40,276 nucleotides of DNA from contig JAFVYB010000061.1 of the NCBI GenBank assembly GCA_017500825.1, forward strand, positions 1 to 40,276, written 5' to 3'. The notes beneath the pieces are model-generated. The model saw nothing but the letters and a program-made list of their open reading frames with translations, was not told the origin of the DNA and ran no database searches. Below, piece by piece: positions 1 through 8,018 of the stretch. The translations under genes and the position numbers were made by a program. Position 1 is the first letter of the stretch. Every line of letters begins with the position of its first letter. The stretch is from Myxococcaceae bacterium. Its GTDB lineage: Bacteria; Myxococcota; Myxococcia; Myxococcales; UBA5297.

Positions 1-177
1 ATCAACGTTGAGGATACCGTTGTAGCTGCAACAGGCCACGCTCTTACCGCCACCGAGGCCGCCCCGTCAAAATACACGTTGGCCAAATTAAAATCAGCCA
101 ATCATTCGGGGGAGCCCGTTTGGGGGGAATGCGCGTTTTTGAATAAATTAAATCGAGCAAATTCAGGTTCAAATTGA
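1..177 (+). CDS. Possible 3' end of a truncated gene at the window edge
   Basis: Frame 1 is open from the first base to a TGA at 175-177, giving 58 residues beginning INVEDTVVAATGHALTATEA and ending in an Asn/Lys-rich tail. The other two plus frames stop within about 25 bases. I recognise no family. The second half is much less G+C-rich than the genes in the window, so it may simply be intergenic DNA that happens to lack stops. A weak hairpin (201-204 pairs with 211-214) followed by TTTTT at 215-219 would suit a gene ending here on the plus strand, but the stem is only 4 bp. Confidence 0.22.
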   Translation: MNVEDTVVAATGHALTATEAAPSKYTLAKLKSANHSGEPVWGECAFLNKLNRANSGSN

Positions 178-199
178 TATCAAAATAAAATTAAATTGC

Positions 200-280
200 C
201 CCGCGCTAAAGCGGTTTTTAAATGCCGTGCGCTGAAGCACAAAAAACAAAGGTGTGCGCTGAAGCGCAAAAAACAAAAGG
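200..280 (-). repeat. Hairpin/T-tract repeat array after the GT39 gene
   Basis: Read on the minus strand, just past the stop of the GT39 gene, the sequence has a run of TTTTGTTTTTT, then the hairpin TGCGCTTCAGCGCA (255-268). It continues with CACC, another TTTGTTTTTT, a second hairpin GTGCTTCAGCGCAC (227-240), and a degenerate third copy CCGCTTTAGCGCGG (201-214). Positions 222-270 match 39959-40007 at 45 of 49 bases in inverted orientation, and the first 36 bases are identical. The hairpin plus T-tract pattern and the position after a stop codon suggest a transcription terminator or a small dispersed intergenic repeat. I cannot tell from one window how many copies the genome has. Confidence 0.75.
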
Positions 281-299
281 GTATTGGCGCGCAAAGAAA

Positions 300-2231
300 T
301 TATTGAGTTCTCTGGTAGACGATAATTTGTGGGGTTTCGTCGATATAGAGGCCGGTGACGGGCGTTTGGGTGCCGTAGTGGTTCCAGATTTGGAATTCAA
401 TGTCGCGAAATTCCGGCATGTATTGATAGGCGGCGATTTGGGATCGGGCGATGGAGGGGGAGAATTGGAGGTCGCCTCGCAGCATGCCGTTCTGCTGGTA
501 GGCGCGGAAGGCGGCGGCGGTGACTTCGTGCAGGTAGAGCTGGGCGTTTTGGGGGGCGTTTTTGTTTATCCAATCGAAAACGCCGGTGATGTTGTTGGAC
601 CAATACTGGCGGTGCATGCCGAGGGTGGCGGCGCCGGCCGGGCCGCGGGCGATTTCATTGTAAAAGCTGGTGCCGTAGGGGTGGATTCGGACGAGGCCGA
701 CGAGCGCGGGCAAAAGCACGAGGGCGGCGAGGGTTGGCCAGGTCAGTGGGGCGAGGCGCCTTAGGTGGTTTGGGGCGCGGGCGTTGAGGGCGGTTTCGAT
801 GTTTTGGGCGATGCGTTCGAGGGCGCGGGCGGCGAAGAGGCAGAGGAAGGGCATGGCAGGCAGCCAATGTTTGACGCCGCCAAAGACGGGGATGAAGGGC
901 ATGGAAAAGACGAACAGCGAGGCAAAGGCGTTGCCGAGGAGGAGGAGGGAGTCGCTGTCGAGCGGGGCGAGGCAGAGGGGCGATTTGGGGAGATCTTTGG
1001 CGCGGGAAATGGCCTGGTGACCGGTATTGTCGAGAACGCCATCGGTTGAATTGTTTTGTGCGCGATGAGTTGAATTGTTTGAGGTGCAATGAATTGAATT
1101 GTTTTGTGCGTGATGAATGAAAAAAAGCCGTTTGAGAGGGACGAATAAATAGGTGGCGACAAAGCGGGCGATGTCGCTCAGGGCGCCGGTGGTCATGAGG
1201 GCCAGAATGGCGGCGGGCACGGTGAGCGCGGTGACAACGAGCGCGTAGCCAGGGGGAAAGGGGGCCTCGACGAGGAGCTGGCCGAGGAATTCCCAGGGGT
1301 AGTTGATGTGTCCGGTGTGGAAGCGCGCGTACCAGAGGAAGCGGTCGAGCGGCGCGTGCCAGAGGAAGGGCCAGGTGGCGAAGAGGGTGAGGGGCCCGAG
1401 GAGGAGCATCGCGGCAAAGGGCTGAAGCGAGGCGGTGAGGCGCTTGCGGTCGCGGCTGTGGGCAAAGGCGACGAGTTCGGTGAGGGCCCAGTGGATGAGG
1501 AGCACGCCGGGGATGATCCAGGCGTTGTGTTTGATGGAGAGCGTCAGGCCAAAGGCGAGGCCGAGGCAGGCGAGCGAGCGCGCGGTCGGGTGGCGTGTGG
1601 CGCGGCGATAGGCGGCCACGGTGAGGAGCCAGGCAAAGGCGATCGGCATGTCGAAGCAGGCGAGCGCGCCGTGGAAGAAGGTGCGGGGCACGAGCCAGAA
1701 GGCGAGGACGGCGAAAAGGGCGCCTCGGCGGCTGGTGACGTGGCGGCCGAAGAGGAAGAGGACGGCCGAGAGGAGCGCGGAGAGGAGGATGGCCGGCAGG
1801 CGGAAGCCCAGCGCCTCGCGCGTGAGGCCGAGCGCGTCGCTGAAGAGGCGTTCGCTGAGGCCAAAGAGGGATTTCATCAGCGCCGGGTGCTCGCGGTTGA
1901 ACTCGAAGCGGCGGCGGATGACCTCGTCCTTGAGGGCGGACAGGCCGTGTTCGGAGAAGTCGTCGATGAACCACGCCGCGTAGCGACGGCCAGCCTCGAA
2001 GTAGACGCCTTCGTCGCGGGTAAAGCCGACGCTCTCCTCACCGAGGATGAGCGCGGCGGCGGTGAGGAGGGCGAGCGCGGCGGCGGTGACGATATCGCCT
2101 CTGAGGCCAAGAAGGCGCCGGGGTGTCGGCGAGGGGGCGTCTGGCGGTGGCAGGGCAGGGGAGGCGGCCTGGGGCGCGTTGGCGGCGGCAGGGGCGCGTT
2201 CACTGGTCGGCGCGGCGGTGTTCTCGCTCAT
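300..2231 (-). CDS. GT39/PMT_2-type membrane glycosyltransferase
   Basis: This 643-residue multi-spanning membrane protein resembles the GT39 (Pmt/ArnT-like, PMT_2) family. These enzymes move a sugar from a polyprenyl-phosphate carrier to a protein or lipid on the outer face of the inner membrane. A Pro/Ala-rich cytoplasmic tail (residues 1-38) precedes the first membrane helix (about 45-64). The periplasmic loop that follows carries the acidic pair Asp73-Glu74 in TRDEGVYF, the position of the catalytic DE motif in this family. Many hydrophobic helices follow, then a soluble C-terminal domain. ATG 2231 overlaps the upstream stop as ATGA, so the two genes are translationally coupled. An Asn/Ser/Thr-rich octapeptide repeat interrupts the protein at about residues 372-396. 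The donor could come from the GT2 enzyme encoded at 6444. The acceptor is unknown. Confidence 0.82.
   Translation of the reverse strand: MSENTAAPTSERAPAAANAPQAASPALPPPDAPSPTPRRLLGLRGDIVTAAALALLTAAALILGEESVGFTRDEGVYFEAGRRYAAWFIDDFSEHGLSALKDEVIRRRFEFNREHPALMKSLFGLSERLFSDALGLTREALGFRLPAILLSALLSAVLFLFGRHVTSRRGALFAVLAFWLVPRTFFHGALACFDMPIAFAWLLTVAAYRRATRHPTARSLACLGLAFGLTLSIKHNAWIIPGVLLIHWALTELVAFAHSRDRKRLTASLQPFAAMLLLGPLTLFATWPFLWHAPLDRFLWYARFHTGHINYPWEFLGQLLVEAPFPPGYALVVTALTVPAAILALMTTGALSDIARFVATYLFVPLKRLFFIHHAQNNSIHCTSNNSTHRAQNNSTDGVLDNTGHQAISRAKDLPKSPLCLAPLDSDSLLLLGNAFASLFVFSMPFIPVFGGVKHWLPAMPFLCLFAARALERIAQNIETALNARAPNHLRRLAPLTWPTLAALVLLPALVGLVRIHPYGTSFYNEIARGPAGAATLGMHRQYWSNNITGVFDWINKNAPQNAQLYLHEVTAAAFRAYQQNGMLRGDLQFSPSIARSQIAAYQYMPEFRDIEFQIWNHYGTQTPVTGLYIDETPQIIVYQRTQ
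1045..1116 (-). repeat. 24-bp minisatellite in the GT39 gene, three copies
   Basis: Three consecutive 24-bp units lie at 1045-1068, 1069-1092 and 1093-1116. All share TTGAATTGTTT followed by GTGC and ATGA on the plus strand. On the coding (minus) strand they encode octapeptides built around QNNSIH, SNNSTH and QNNST. Each octad contains an Asn-x-Ser/Thr sequence. The segment is strikingly A+T-rich inside a G+C-rich gene. Because the unit is a multiple of three, copy-number change would keep the reading frame. Confidence 0.9.
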
Positions 2232-3169
2232 CGGCGCACCTCGGCCTCGAAGCAGAAGTCGACATGGCGGCGATCGTCGCCGGTGACTTCGAAGTGGAGG
2301 GTGTGGGGGCCTTTGCCCAGGTGGCTCATGTCGATGGTCGCGCGCTTTTCGGCGCTGTCGCCCGGGCGCCACTGCCACTGGCCGACCTTGTCGCCGTCGA
2401 TGGTGGCGCTCAGCGTCAGGGGCGCGTGGTGGGTGCGGCGCAGGTGGGCCTGGCCGATGGGGCCGGCCACGAGATCGAGCGATTGGCCGTGGGGCACGTC
2501 GCTGAAGTCGAGGGCGAGGGGGCGGCTGCCGAGCGGGGCAAAGGTGAGGCAGCGGTAGGGCTTGAAGTGGATTTCGCGCGTTTCGGCGCTCAGGCGCGAG
2601 CGTCGTGGGTGGTCCTGACAGAGAAGGCCGTGGGCGGCGCGGCGGCAGGCGAGGCGTTGGCCGCGGGCGTTGACAGCGCTGGCGCGCGTTTGAGGGCGGG
2701 AGAGGGCGTCGGTGGCGCGGAAGAGGACCTCGCGCGGCGCGGTCGGGACAAAGTGGGTGAGCGAGAGGGCGCCAAAGGTCTCGGGGCTGCCGGTGGCCAC
2801 AAAGCCGGCGCGTTCGAGGAGGTCGAAGGTGGCGTCGCGATCGGCGCGCGGCAGTTCGTCGAAGGAGAGGACGAAGAGGCGGGCAAAGCCGGCGAGGTCG
2901 GCGTCTGTCGCGTGGCGCGAGAGGTTGAGCACGGGCGCGGCCAGGCCAAAGAGGCGGGCGCGTTCGGCCCAGTGCGGCGCGAGGAGGATGGCGTCGCCGG
3001 GGCGGGCCAGTTCGCTCAGGCGCTGGCGGAGGGCGGCCTCGTCGTCGGGAGAGGGAAAGGCGGCGGGCAGGCGCGCGTAGAAGGCGAGCGAGAGAAGGGC
3101 GCAGGCGAGGACGAGCGCGGTTTCGGCCCAAAGCAGGTGGCGGCACGGCGGACGGCGCGGTTCATTCAT
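2228..3169 (-). CDS. Membrane-anchored protein of unknown function
   Basis: This 313-residue protein has an N-terminal hydrophobic segment (about residues 11-30, WAETALVLACALLSLAF), either a signal anchor or an uncleaved signal, followed by a soluble extracytoplasmic region. The last 100 residues look like a beta-sandwich, with alternating short hydrophobic strands and several Gly/Pro turns, such as CLTFAPLGSRPLALDF and HTLHFEVTGDDRRHVDF. That recalls carbohydrate-binding jelly rolls, but this is only an impression. I do not recognise a named family. It lies 17 nt after the DUF362 gene and overlaps the GT39 start by 4 nt, so it probably works with that glycosyltransferase. The start ATG 3169 has no strong ribosome-binding site. 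Confidence 0.75.
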   Translation of the reverse strand: MNEPRRPPCRHLLWAETALVLACALLSLAFYARLPAAFPSPDDEAALRQRLSELARPGDAILLAPHWAERARLFGLAAPVLNLSRHATDADLAGFARLFVLSFDELPRADRDATFDLLERAGFVATGSPETFGALSLTHFVPTAPREVLFRATDALSRPQTRASAVNARGQRLACRRAAHGLLCQDHPRRSRLSAETREIHFKPYRCLTFAPLGSRPLALDFSDVPHGQSLDLVAGPIGQAHLRRTHHAPLTLSATIDGDKVGQWQWRPGDSAEKRATIDMSHLGKGPHTLHFEVTGDDRRHVDFCFEAEVRR

Positions 3170-3186
3170 GGCGGGCGGCGAATCGT

Positions 3187-4425
3187 TCAGCCGAGCAGGC
3201 GGCCGAGCCAGGGAACGCGGCTCTTGGCGATGGCGCCTTTGGGGCAGACCTCGGCGCAGCAGTAGCAGCGGATGCAGGGGCGCTTGTCGAACGCGGGGCG
3301 GGCGTTGGCTCCTTCGCCGACAAAGGTGATGGCGCCCACGGGGCAGATTTCGGCGCAGCGGCGGCAGCCGACGCAGAGATCGGCGGTGAGTTCGGGGTGG
3401 TCGATCATCAGGTCGCGCAGCCAGCGCTGGTTGGCCAGTCGCGCGCCCAGGCCCTCGATGCGCATGCCGCCACCGGCCGGTTCTTCGAGCGTGACGCCGG
3501 CAAAATCGGAAATCGCCGCGCCTGTGATCTCGATGTTGTTGAGGCAGCCCTCGCCCAGGCCGCGCCGCGTGGCCTTTTGCAGGGTGGTCAGGCGTTTGAA
3601 GTCGAGTCCCGCGATGTCGACGCCGACACGGTCGAGCGCCACGCCGTCGCTGGAGGCGAGGATGGCGCCGAGGAAGCGCGCTTTGCCGCCGTGGCCCGGG
3701 CCGTCGCCTTCGAGCGCGATCACGCCGTCGCACAGGTGGATGAGGCCGCGTCCCTGGGCGGTGAAGTGGTCGACGACGCCGCTGTAGAGGTCGGCGAAGA
3801 GGGTGGCCATCAGGTCGGCGTGGGGGGCGCGCACGTGCCAGCGCGCTTTGCGGGTGCCGGGGATGAGGCCGAAGAGGTTCTTCATCGCCATCGACATGTA
3901 GGTGAGCGAGTGCGTCTTGAGCTTGGGCAGGTTGATGAGCACGTCGGCGTCGAGGATGGCGCGCGAGACCTCGAACGCGTTGAAGCGCTCGGCGCGGGCG
4001 CATCTGAGCGTGGCCGTTTCGGAGAGGCTCGGGACTTCGAGGCCGAACGATTCGACGACGGCGCCGATGCCGGACGACTTGAGGACAGATTTGGTCGAGG
4101 CCACGGCCGGGTTGTCGCCGACGATGGGCGTGGCGCCGCGCGCGAGGACTTCTTCGATGACGGCGCGGACGACTTCAGGGTCGGTGCAGATGCCCTCGTC
4201 GCGGCTGGCGTTGGTCACGAGGTTGACTTTGAGGAAGACGCGTCGGCCCGCGCGGACGGCCTCGTCAAAGGCGGCGGTGGCGTGAAGCGCCTGGCGCACG
4301 GCCTGATGGATGGCCTCGGGGGATGCGTCCTCCTGTCTGACGCGCTCGATGGCGACGCGCGTTCGGCGTGGCGAGGTGGCGTCGGCGGTGGCCGGCGTCT
4401 GGGTGGGGGCGTGTTCGTCGGACAT
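3187..4425 (-). CDS. DUF362 protein with C-terminal 2x[4Fe-4S] ferredoxin domain
   Basis: This is a 412-residue protein. Residues about 20-310 match the DUF362 family, with landmarks VFLKVNLV, VGDNPA, LINLPKLKTHSLTYMSMAMKN and CDGVIALEGDGPGHG. The C-terminal region carries two typical ferredoxin motifs, CVGCRRCAEICP and CIRCYCCAEVCP, each with the C-x2-C-x2/3-C-x3-CP pattern that binds a [4Fe-4S] cluster. There is no signal peptide, so it is probably a cytoplasmic iron-sulfur protein. The biochemical role of DUF362 is not established. The ATG at 4425 is preceded by CGGAG with 5-nt spacing. It is the first gene of a minus-strand operon with the next two genes, and is divergent from the GIY-YIG gene 94 nt away. 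Confidence 0.88.
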   Translation of the reverse strand: MSDEHAPTQTPATADATSPRRTRVAIERVRQEDASPEAIHQAVRQALHATAAFDEAVRAGRRVFLKVNLVTNASRDEGICTDPEVVRAVIEEVLARGATPIVGDNPAVASTKSVLKSSGIGAVVESFGLEVPSLSETATLRCARAERFNAFEVSRAILDADVLINLPKLKTHSLTYMSMAMKNLFGLIPGTRKARWHVRAPHADLMATLFADLYSGVVDHFTAQGRGLIHLCDGVIALEGDGPGHGGKARFLGAILASSDGVALDRVGVDIAGLDFKRLTTLQKATRRGLGEGCLNNIEITGAAISDFAGVTLEEPAGGGMRIEGLGARLANQRWLRDLMIDHPELTADLCVGCRRCAEICPVGAITFVGEGANARPAFDKRPCIRCYCCAEVCPKGAIAKSRVPWLGRLLG

Positions 4426-4519
4426 GGCGTCTCCGGAAAATCGGCGCGTCGGCTTGCGAAGCGGCGCGGAATCGACTCTGGGCGCGCGCTCGTTTTGGAC
4501 AACGCGAAAGGGCGCGGCG

Positions 4520-4810
4520 ATGGCGAGGCAGGAGTCGAAGGAGTGGTCGGTCTATGTGCTGCGCTGCGGCGACGGGACGCTCTACACGGGCGCGACGAAC
4601 GACGTGCAGCGGCGGCTTCAGACTCACCTTCGCGGGCGGGGCGCGGCCTATACGCGATCGCGGCTGCCCGTCGAACTCATCTATCGCGAGGCGTGCGGCA
4701 CGAGGGGCGAGGCGCTCAGGCGGGAGGCGGCGATCAAGCGGCTGTCGCGCGCGGCCAAGCTGGCGCTGGTCGAGGGCCGGGGTGGATCTGGCTGCGATGG
4801 GGAAAGGTGA
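4520..4810 (+). CDS. GIY-YIG nuclease-fold protein (UPF0213/YhbQ type)
   Basis: This 96-residue protein is mostly one GIY-YIG domain. SVYVLRCGDGTLYTGATNDV holds the two short motifs (VYVL and LYTGAT, equivalents of GIY and YIG). The conserved downstream Arg occurs in QRRLQTHLRG, and the catalytic-type Glu is probably the one in ELIYRE. The HLRGRGAAYTR and GEALRREAAIKRLSR segments are typical of the stand-alone YhbQ/UPF0213 group, whose cellular role is unclear although nuclease activity has been proposed. The start ATG 4520 follows AAAGGG at good spacing. A longer in-frame upstream extension overlaps the opposite-strand DUF362 gene and looks non-coding. A 223-nt gap to lpxB follows. Confidence 0.85.
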   Translation: MARQESKEWSVYVLRCGDGTLYTGATNDVQRRLQTHLRGRGAAYTRSRLPVELIYREACGTRGEALRREAAIKRLSRAAKLALVEGRGGSGCDGER

Positions 4811-5033
4811 GTCGGGCTGAACGCGCCGACGTGAGTCGAACGAGGAGAACTGAACGCGCGGGGCGGCCAAATCGTCCGGAGCGCCGCCAGACGCGCCCTG
4901 TGAACCGCGGTTGGGAGCGTTTTTGCCGAGGCGCCCGCGCGGCTTTTCCTTTGGAAGGCCTGTGCTATGTGCCGCCGCCCTTTGCGCCCCCCCCCTCTGG
5001 CTCTCCTCTGAGCCGCCGAACGCCTCCGACGCC

Positions 5034-6317
5034 ATGCAACAGACCGATCCCAACGCCGCCTCCTCCTCTGCCCGCGCGCCCCGTGTGCTCATGGTCGCCG
5101 GTGAGGCCTCGGGCGATGTCCACGCCGCGGCGCTTTTGCGCGCGCTCAAGGCGCGTGTTCCGGGACTGACGGCTTTTGGCATGGGCGGCGCGCACCTCAG
5201 GGCGGCCGGGCTGGAGGCGCTCTACGACGCGAGCGAGATCTCGGTGATGGGGCTCGTCGAGGTGTTGCCCAAGCTCTTCGGCATCCTGCGCGTGCTCAAA
5301 TCGCTTTCGCGCGAGGCCGCGCTGCGCCGTCCGGACCTGGCCATCCTCGTCGACGTGCCCGACTTCAACCTGCGCCTGGCAAAGCGCCTCAAGGCCCTCG
5401 GCATCCCCGTCGTCTATTACGTGAGCCCGATGATCTGGGCCTCGCGTCCCTGGCGGGCGCGGACGATTCGCCGGCGCGTCGACACCATGCTCTGCATCCT
5501 CCCCTTCGAGGAGCCGTGGCTCAAATCGCGCGGCATCCAGGCGCGTTACGTCGGCAATCCCGTGCTCGATGCCCTGCCGCCGCCATCAGAGGCGCGCGAC
5601 TTTCGTCAGAGGCTCGGCCTGGACCCATGCCGCCGCACCCTGGCGCTCGTCCCTGGCAGCCGTCGCTCTGAAATCGCCCGCGTGTTGCCGGTGATGTGCG
5701 CGGCCACCCAGTCGCTTTTGACGCGCCATCCCGACCTGCAAATCGCCGTGCCCGTGGCGCCCACGATCGACGCGGACCAGCTCCGGGCGTTTTTCGCGCG
5801 GTTTGGCCTCAGTCCTGCGCTCGTCGAGGGGCGCGTTTGCGACGTGGTCGGCGCCAGTGACGCGGCCATCGTCTGTTCCGGAACAGCGGCGCTCGAAGCC
5901 GGCCTGATGCTGCGGCCTTTTGTCGTCGTCTACCGGGTGCAACCGCTCACAGCGCTCGCCTTCCGGCTCGTTCGCACCGTGAAGCACATCTCGCTCGTCA
6001 ACCTGCTCGCCGGCCGCGAGATCGTCCCCGAGCTCTTTCAGCGCGACTGCACCGCCGAGCGCGTGGCGCGGGAAGTTGCCGCCTTTCTGGAGGACGAGGA
6101 GAAGCGCGCGCGCGTCGTTCGAGATCTGGGCGAGGTGCGCTCGACTCTGGGAGAGCCTGGCGCTTCGCGCCGCGCCGCCGACGCCGTGATCGAGGTGCTC
6201 GATCGCCTGGGCAGGCTGCCCGCTGGTTCGCGGACCATCGACGCGGTCCTGACCGAAGCGCCCGAAAAGGCCACGCCCCCCGCCGACAGCGCCGCCACCC
6301 GCGCCGGACCTTCGTGA
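5034..6317 (+). CDS. lpxB: Lipid-A-disaccharide synthase
   Basis: LpxB condenses UDP-2,3-diacylglucosamine with 2,3-diacylglucosamine-1-phosphate to form the lipid A disaccharide, at the cytoplasmic face of the inner membrane (GT19). Signatures include VAGEASGDVHAAALL near the N terminus, VMGLVEVLPKL, IDV-type VDVPDFNLRLAKRLK, YYVSPMIWAS, ILPFEEPW, YVGNPVLDAL, LVPGSRRSEI, CSGTAALEAGL and the C-terminal KHISLVNLLAGREIVPELFQ. It has 427 residues against about 380 in E. coli; the excess is a short N-terminal lead and an Ala/Pro-rich tail. ATG 5034 is chosen because the VAGEASGD motif follows at the usual distance, although no good ribosome-binding site is visible. The frame is open further upstream to 4911. 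Confidence 0.95.
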   Translation: MQQTDPNAASSSARAPRVLMVAGEASGDVHAAALLRALKARVPGLTAFGMGGAHLRAAGLEALYDASEISVMGLVEVLPKLFGILRVLKSLSREAALRRPDLAILVDVPDFNLRLAKRLKALGIPVVYYVSPMIWASRPWRARTIRRRVDTMLCILPFEEPWLKSRGIQARYVGNPVLDALPPPSEARDFRQRLGLDPCRRTLALVPGSRRSEIARVLPVMCAATQSLLTRHPDLQIAVPVAPTIDADQLRAFFARFGLSPALVEGRVCDVVGASDAAIVCSGTAALEAGLMLRPFVVVYRVQPLTALAFRLVRTVKHISLVNLLAGREIVPELFQRDCTAERVAREVAAFLEDEEKRARVVRDLGEVRSTLGEPGASRRAADAVIEVLDRLGRLPAGSRTIDAVLTEAPEKATPPADSAATRAGPS

Positions 6318-6443
6318 GCGCTTTGGCCGTTTGGGTCTTTCGCCTTTCGCCAACCCTGGCCGCCCGCGCGCCACCCCTGTCGCCAGCCGCCCCGCGCCGC
6401 TTTGGCCACCGCCCGGGCCCGCCCCCACCTCAAGAGGTAAGCC

Positions 6444-7157
6444 ATGCAGCAAGACGCCCTCGTGATCATCCCGACCTACAACGAGCTCGACAACCTGGAG
6501 CCCATCACTTCCGCCGTCCTTCATGCACTGCCGCGCGCCGACGTGCTCATTGTCGATGACAACAGCCCGGACGGCACCGGCAAGAAGGCCGACGATTTGG
6601 CCGCGAACAACCCGCGCATCCACGTGCTGCACCGCGAGGCCAAGGAAGGGCTCGGGCGCGCCTATCTCGCCGGATTCGACTGGGCGCTGGCGCGTCCCTA
6701 CCGCTTCGTCTTCGAGATGGACGCCGACTTCTCGCACGACCCGAAGCGCCTGCCCGCCTTTATCGAGGCCGCCGAAGCTGGCGCCGACCTGGTGCTCGGC
6801 TCGCGTTACGTCGAGGGCGGCGGCACGGTGAACTGGGGCGTCGGGCGCAAGGTCATCAGCCAGTGCGGCAGCCTCTACGCGCGGACCATCCTCGGCGTGC
6901 CGGTGCGCGACATGACCGGCGGCTTCAAGTGCTTCCGCCGCGAGGTGCTCGAAGGCATCGACCTCAAGGGCGTGCGGAGCGTCGGCTACTCCTTCCAGGT
7001 CGAGCTGACCTACCGGGCCATCAAGCGCGGCTTCAAAGTGAAGGAAATCCCGATCCTCTTCGAGGACCGCCGCCTGGGGCAGAGCAAGATGTCGAAGAAG
7101 ATCTTCTTCGAGGCCATGGCCATGGTCTGGAAGCTGCGCTTCTCGAAGGAGGTCTAG
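6444..7157 (+). CDS. Polyprenol-phosphate mannosyltransferase-type GT2
   Basis: This 237-residue family 2 glycosyltransferase resembles dolichol/polyprenol monophosphomannose synthase (Dpm1/Ppm1). These enzymes move mannose from GDP-mannose to polyprenyl phosphate. Motifs are VIIPTYNELDNL, IVDDNSPDGTG, the DxD-like MDADFSHDPKRLP, GSRYVEGGGTVNWGVGRK, DMTGGFKCFRREVL and the tail IPILFEDRRLGQSKMS. There is no C-terminal membrane domain, as in soluble Dpm1. AGAGG lies 7 nt before ATG 6444. The product could feed the GT39-type enzyme encoded at 300-2231, but that link is inferred. The sugar could also be glucose or another hexose. Confidence 0.92.
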   Translation: MQQDALVIIPTYNELDNLEPITSAVLHALPRADVLIVDDNSPDGTGKKADDLAANNPRIHVLHREAKEGLGRAYLAGFDWALARPYRFVFEMDADFSHDPKRLPAFIEAAEAGADLVLGSRYVEGGGTVNWGVGRKVISQCGSLYARTILGVPVRDMTGGFKCFRREVLEGIDLKGVRSVGYSFQVELTYRAIKRGFKVKEIPILFEDRRLGQSKMSKKIFFEAMAMVWKLRFSKEV

Positions 7158-7230
7158 CGGGCGGTCCGGAGATTCGAGCTGGCGCCGCGCCCAACAGGGC
7201 CCGTGTCCGCCGACCGATCTTTGACGCGTG

Positions 7231-7252
7231 AGGCGCCCCGCCAATGGCGCCT
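7231..7252 (+). terminator. GC hairpin between the GT2 and marC genes
   Basis: AGGCGCC at 7231-7237 pairs with GGCGCCT at 7246-7252 around an 8-nt loop. The first T-run (CTTTTTA) comes 13 nt or more after the stem, so this is at best a weak intrinsic terminator. It may instead be a chance palindrome in G+C-rich DNA. Confidence 0.3.
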
Positions 7253-7298
7253 GCCAAGCCGCGCTTTTTAGAGACGCGCGCTCCTTCAGGACTTCCCC

Positions 7299-8018
7299 GT
7301 GACCGAGCTCTTCACCTTCGCCGTGATGGCGTTTTCCACGCTCTTCTTCGTGATGGACCCGCTGGGCCTGTTGCCCATCTTCATCACGCTGACGGCCAAC
7401 GAGACGCCCGAGCAGCGCCGCCAGACCGCCCGCCGCGCCTCGCTGGTGACCTTCGCCATCCTGCTGATCTTCACCCTCTTCGGCGCCTACATCTTCCGCC
7501 TCTTCGGGCTGACGCTCGACGCCTTCCGCATCGCCGGCGGCATCCTGCTCCTGCTGATGGCGCTCGACATGCTGCACGCCCAGCCCTCTCGCGCGCGCTC
7601 TTCGCCCGAGGAGACCGAGGCCGGCAGCCACAAGGACGACGTGGCGATCGTGCCTCTGGCCATGCCGCTCCTCGCCGGTCCCGGAACCGTGGCCTCGGTG
7701 ATGGTCCTCGCCTCCCAGAACAGCGACTGGCGCTACACCTTCGTGGTCCTGCTCGTCGTCGCCCTCTGCTGCCTGGCCAGCTGGCTCATCCTGCGATCGT
7801 CCGACCTCATCTGCCGCGTCTTCAGTCCGGCGGGCATCGCCGTCTTCGAGCGCATCATGGGCCTGTTGCTTGCGGCCATCGCCATCCAGTTCATGGCCGA
7901 CGGCGTCGTGGGCGTCCTCTCCGGCGCGGGCTTCTCATTGAGCGCCGCCCTCACCGATCCGACGGCTGCCGCGACCACCTCCGCCACAGCCGCGAGCACC
8001 TCGGCGGGCACGCCATGA
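7299..8018 (+). CDS. MarC family (UPF0056) integral membrane protein
   Basis: This 239-residue inner-membrane protein of the MarC/UPF0056 family has about six membrane helices. Family marks are FFVMDPLGLLPIFITLT in the first helices, ALDMLHA at the end of helix three, and IVPLAMPLLAGPGTVASVMVL, the conserved P-L-L-A-G-P-G stretch. The true function is unknown; early links to multiple antibiotic resistance were not upheld, and some relatives are thought to be transporters. The C-terminal 30 residues are an Ala/Thr-rich tail. The start is GTG 7299, preceded by CAGGA. The stop overlaps the ATG of the ABC exporter (ATGA at 8015-8018), so the two are coupled. Confidence 0.88.
   Translation: MTELFTFAVMAFSTLFFVMDPLGLLPIFITLTANETPEQRRQTARRASLVTFAILLIFTLFGAYIFRLFGLTLDAFRIAGGILLLLMALDMLHAQPSRARSSPEETEAGSHKDDVAIVPLAMPLLAGPGTVASVMVLASQNSDWRYTFVVLLVVALCCLASWLILRSSDLICRVFSPAGIAVFERIMGLLLAAIAIQFMADGVVGVLSGAGFSLSAALTDPTAAATTSATAASTSAGTP

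Noticed and set aside
4811..5033. Small gene or duplicated site before lpxB (GTGAGTCG and CTGAACGCGC both occur twice)
   Set aside because: The words are short, with different spacing, and no reading frame or promoter is convincing.
3397..5169. 590-residue plus-strand frame spanning DUF362, GIY-YIG and the start of lpxB
   Set aside because: It crosses three genes with recognised products on both strands and has no domain of its own.
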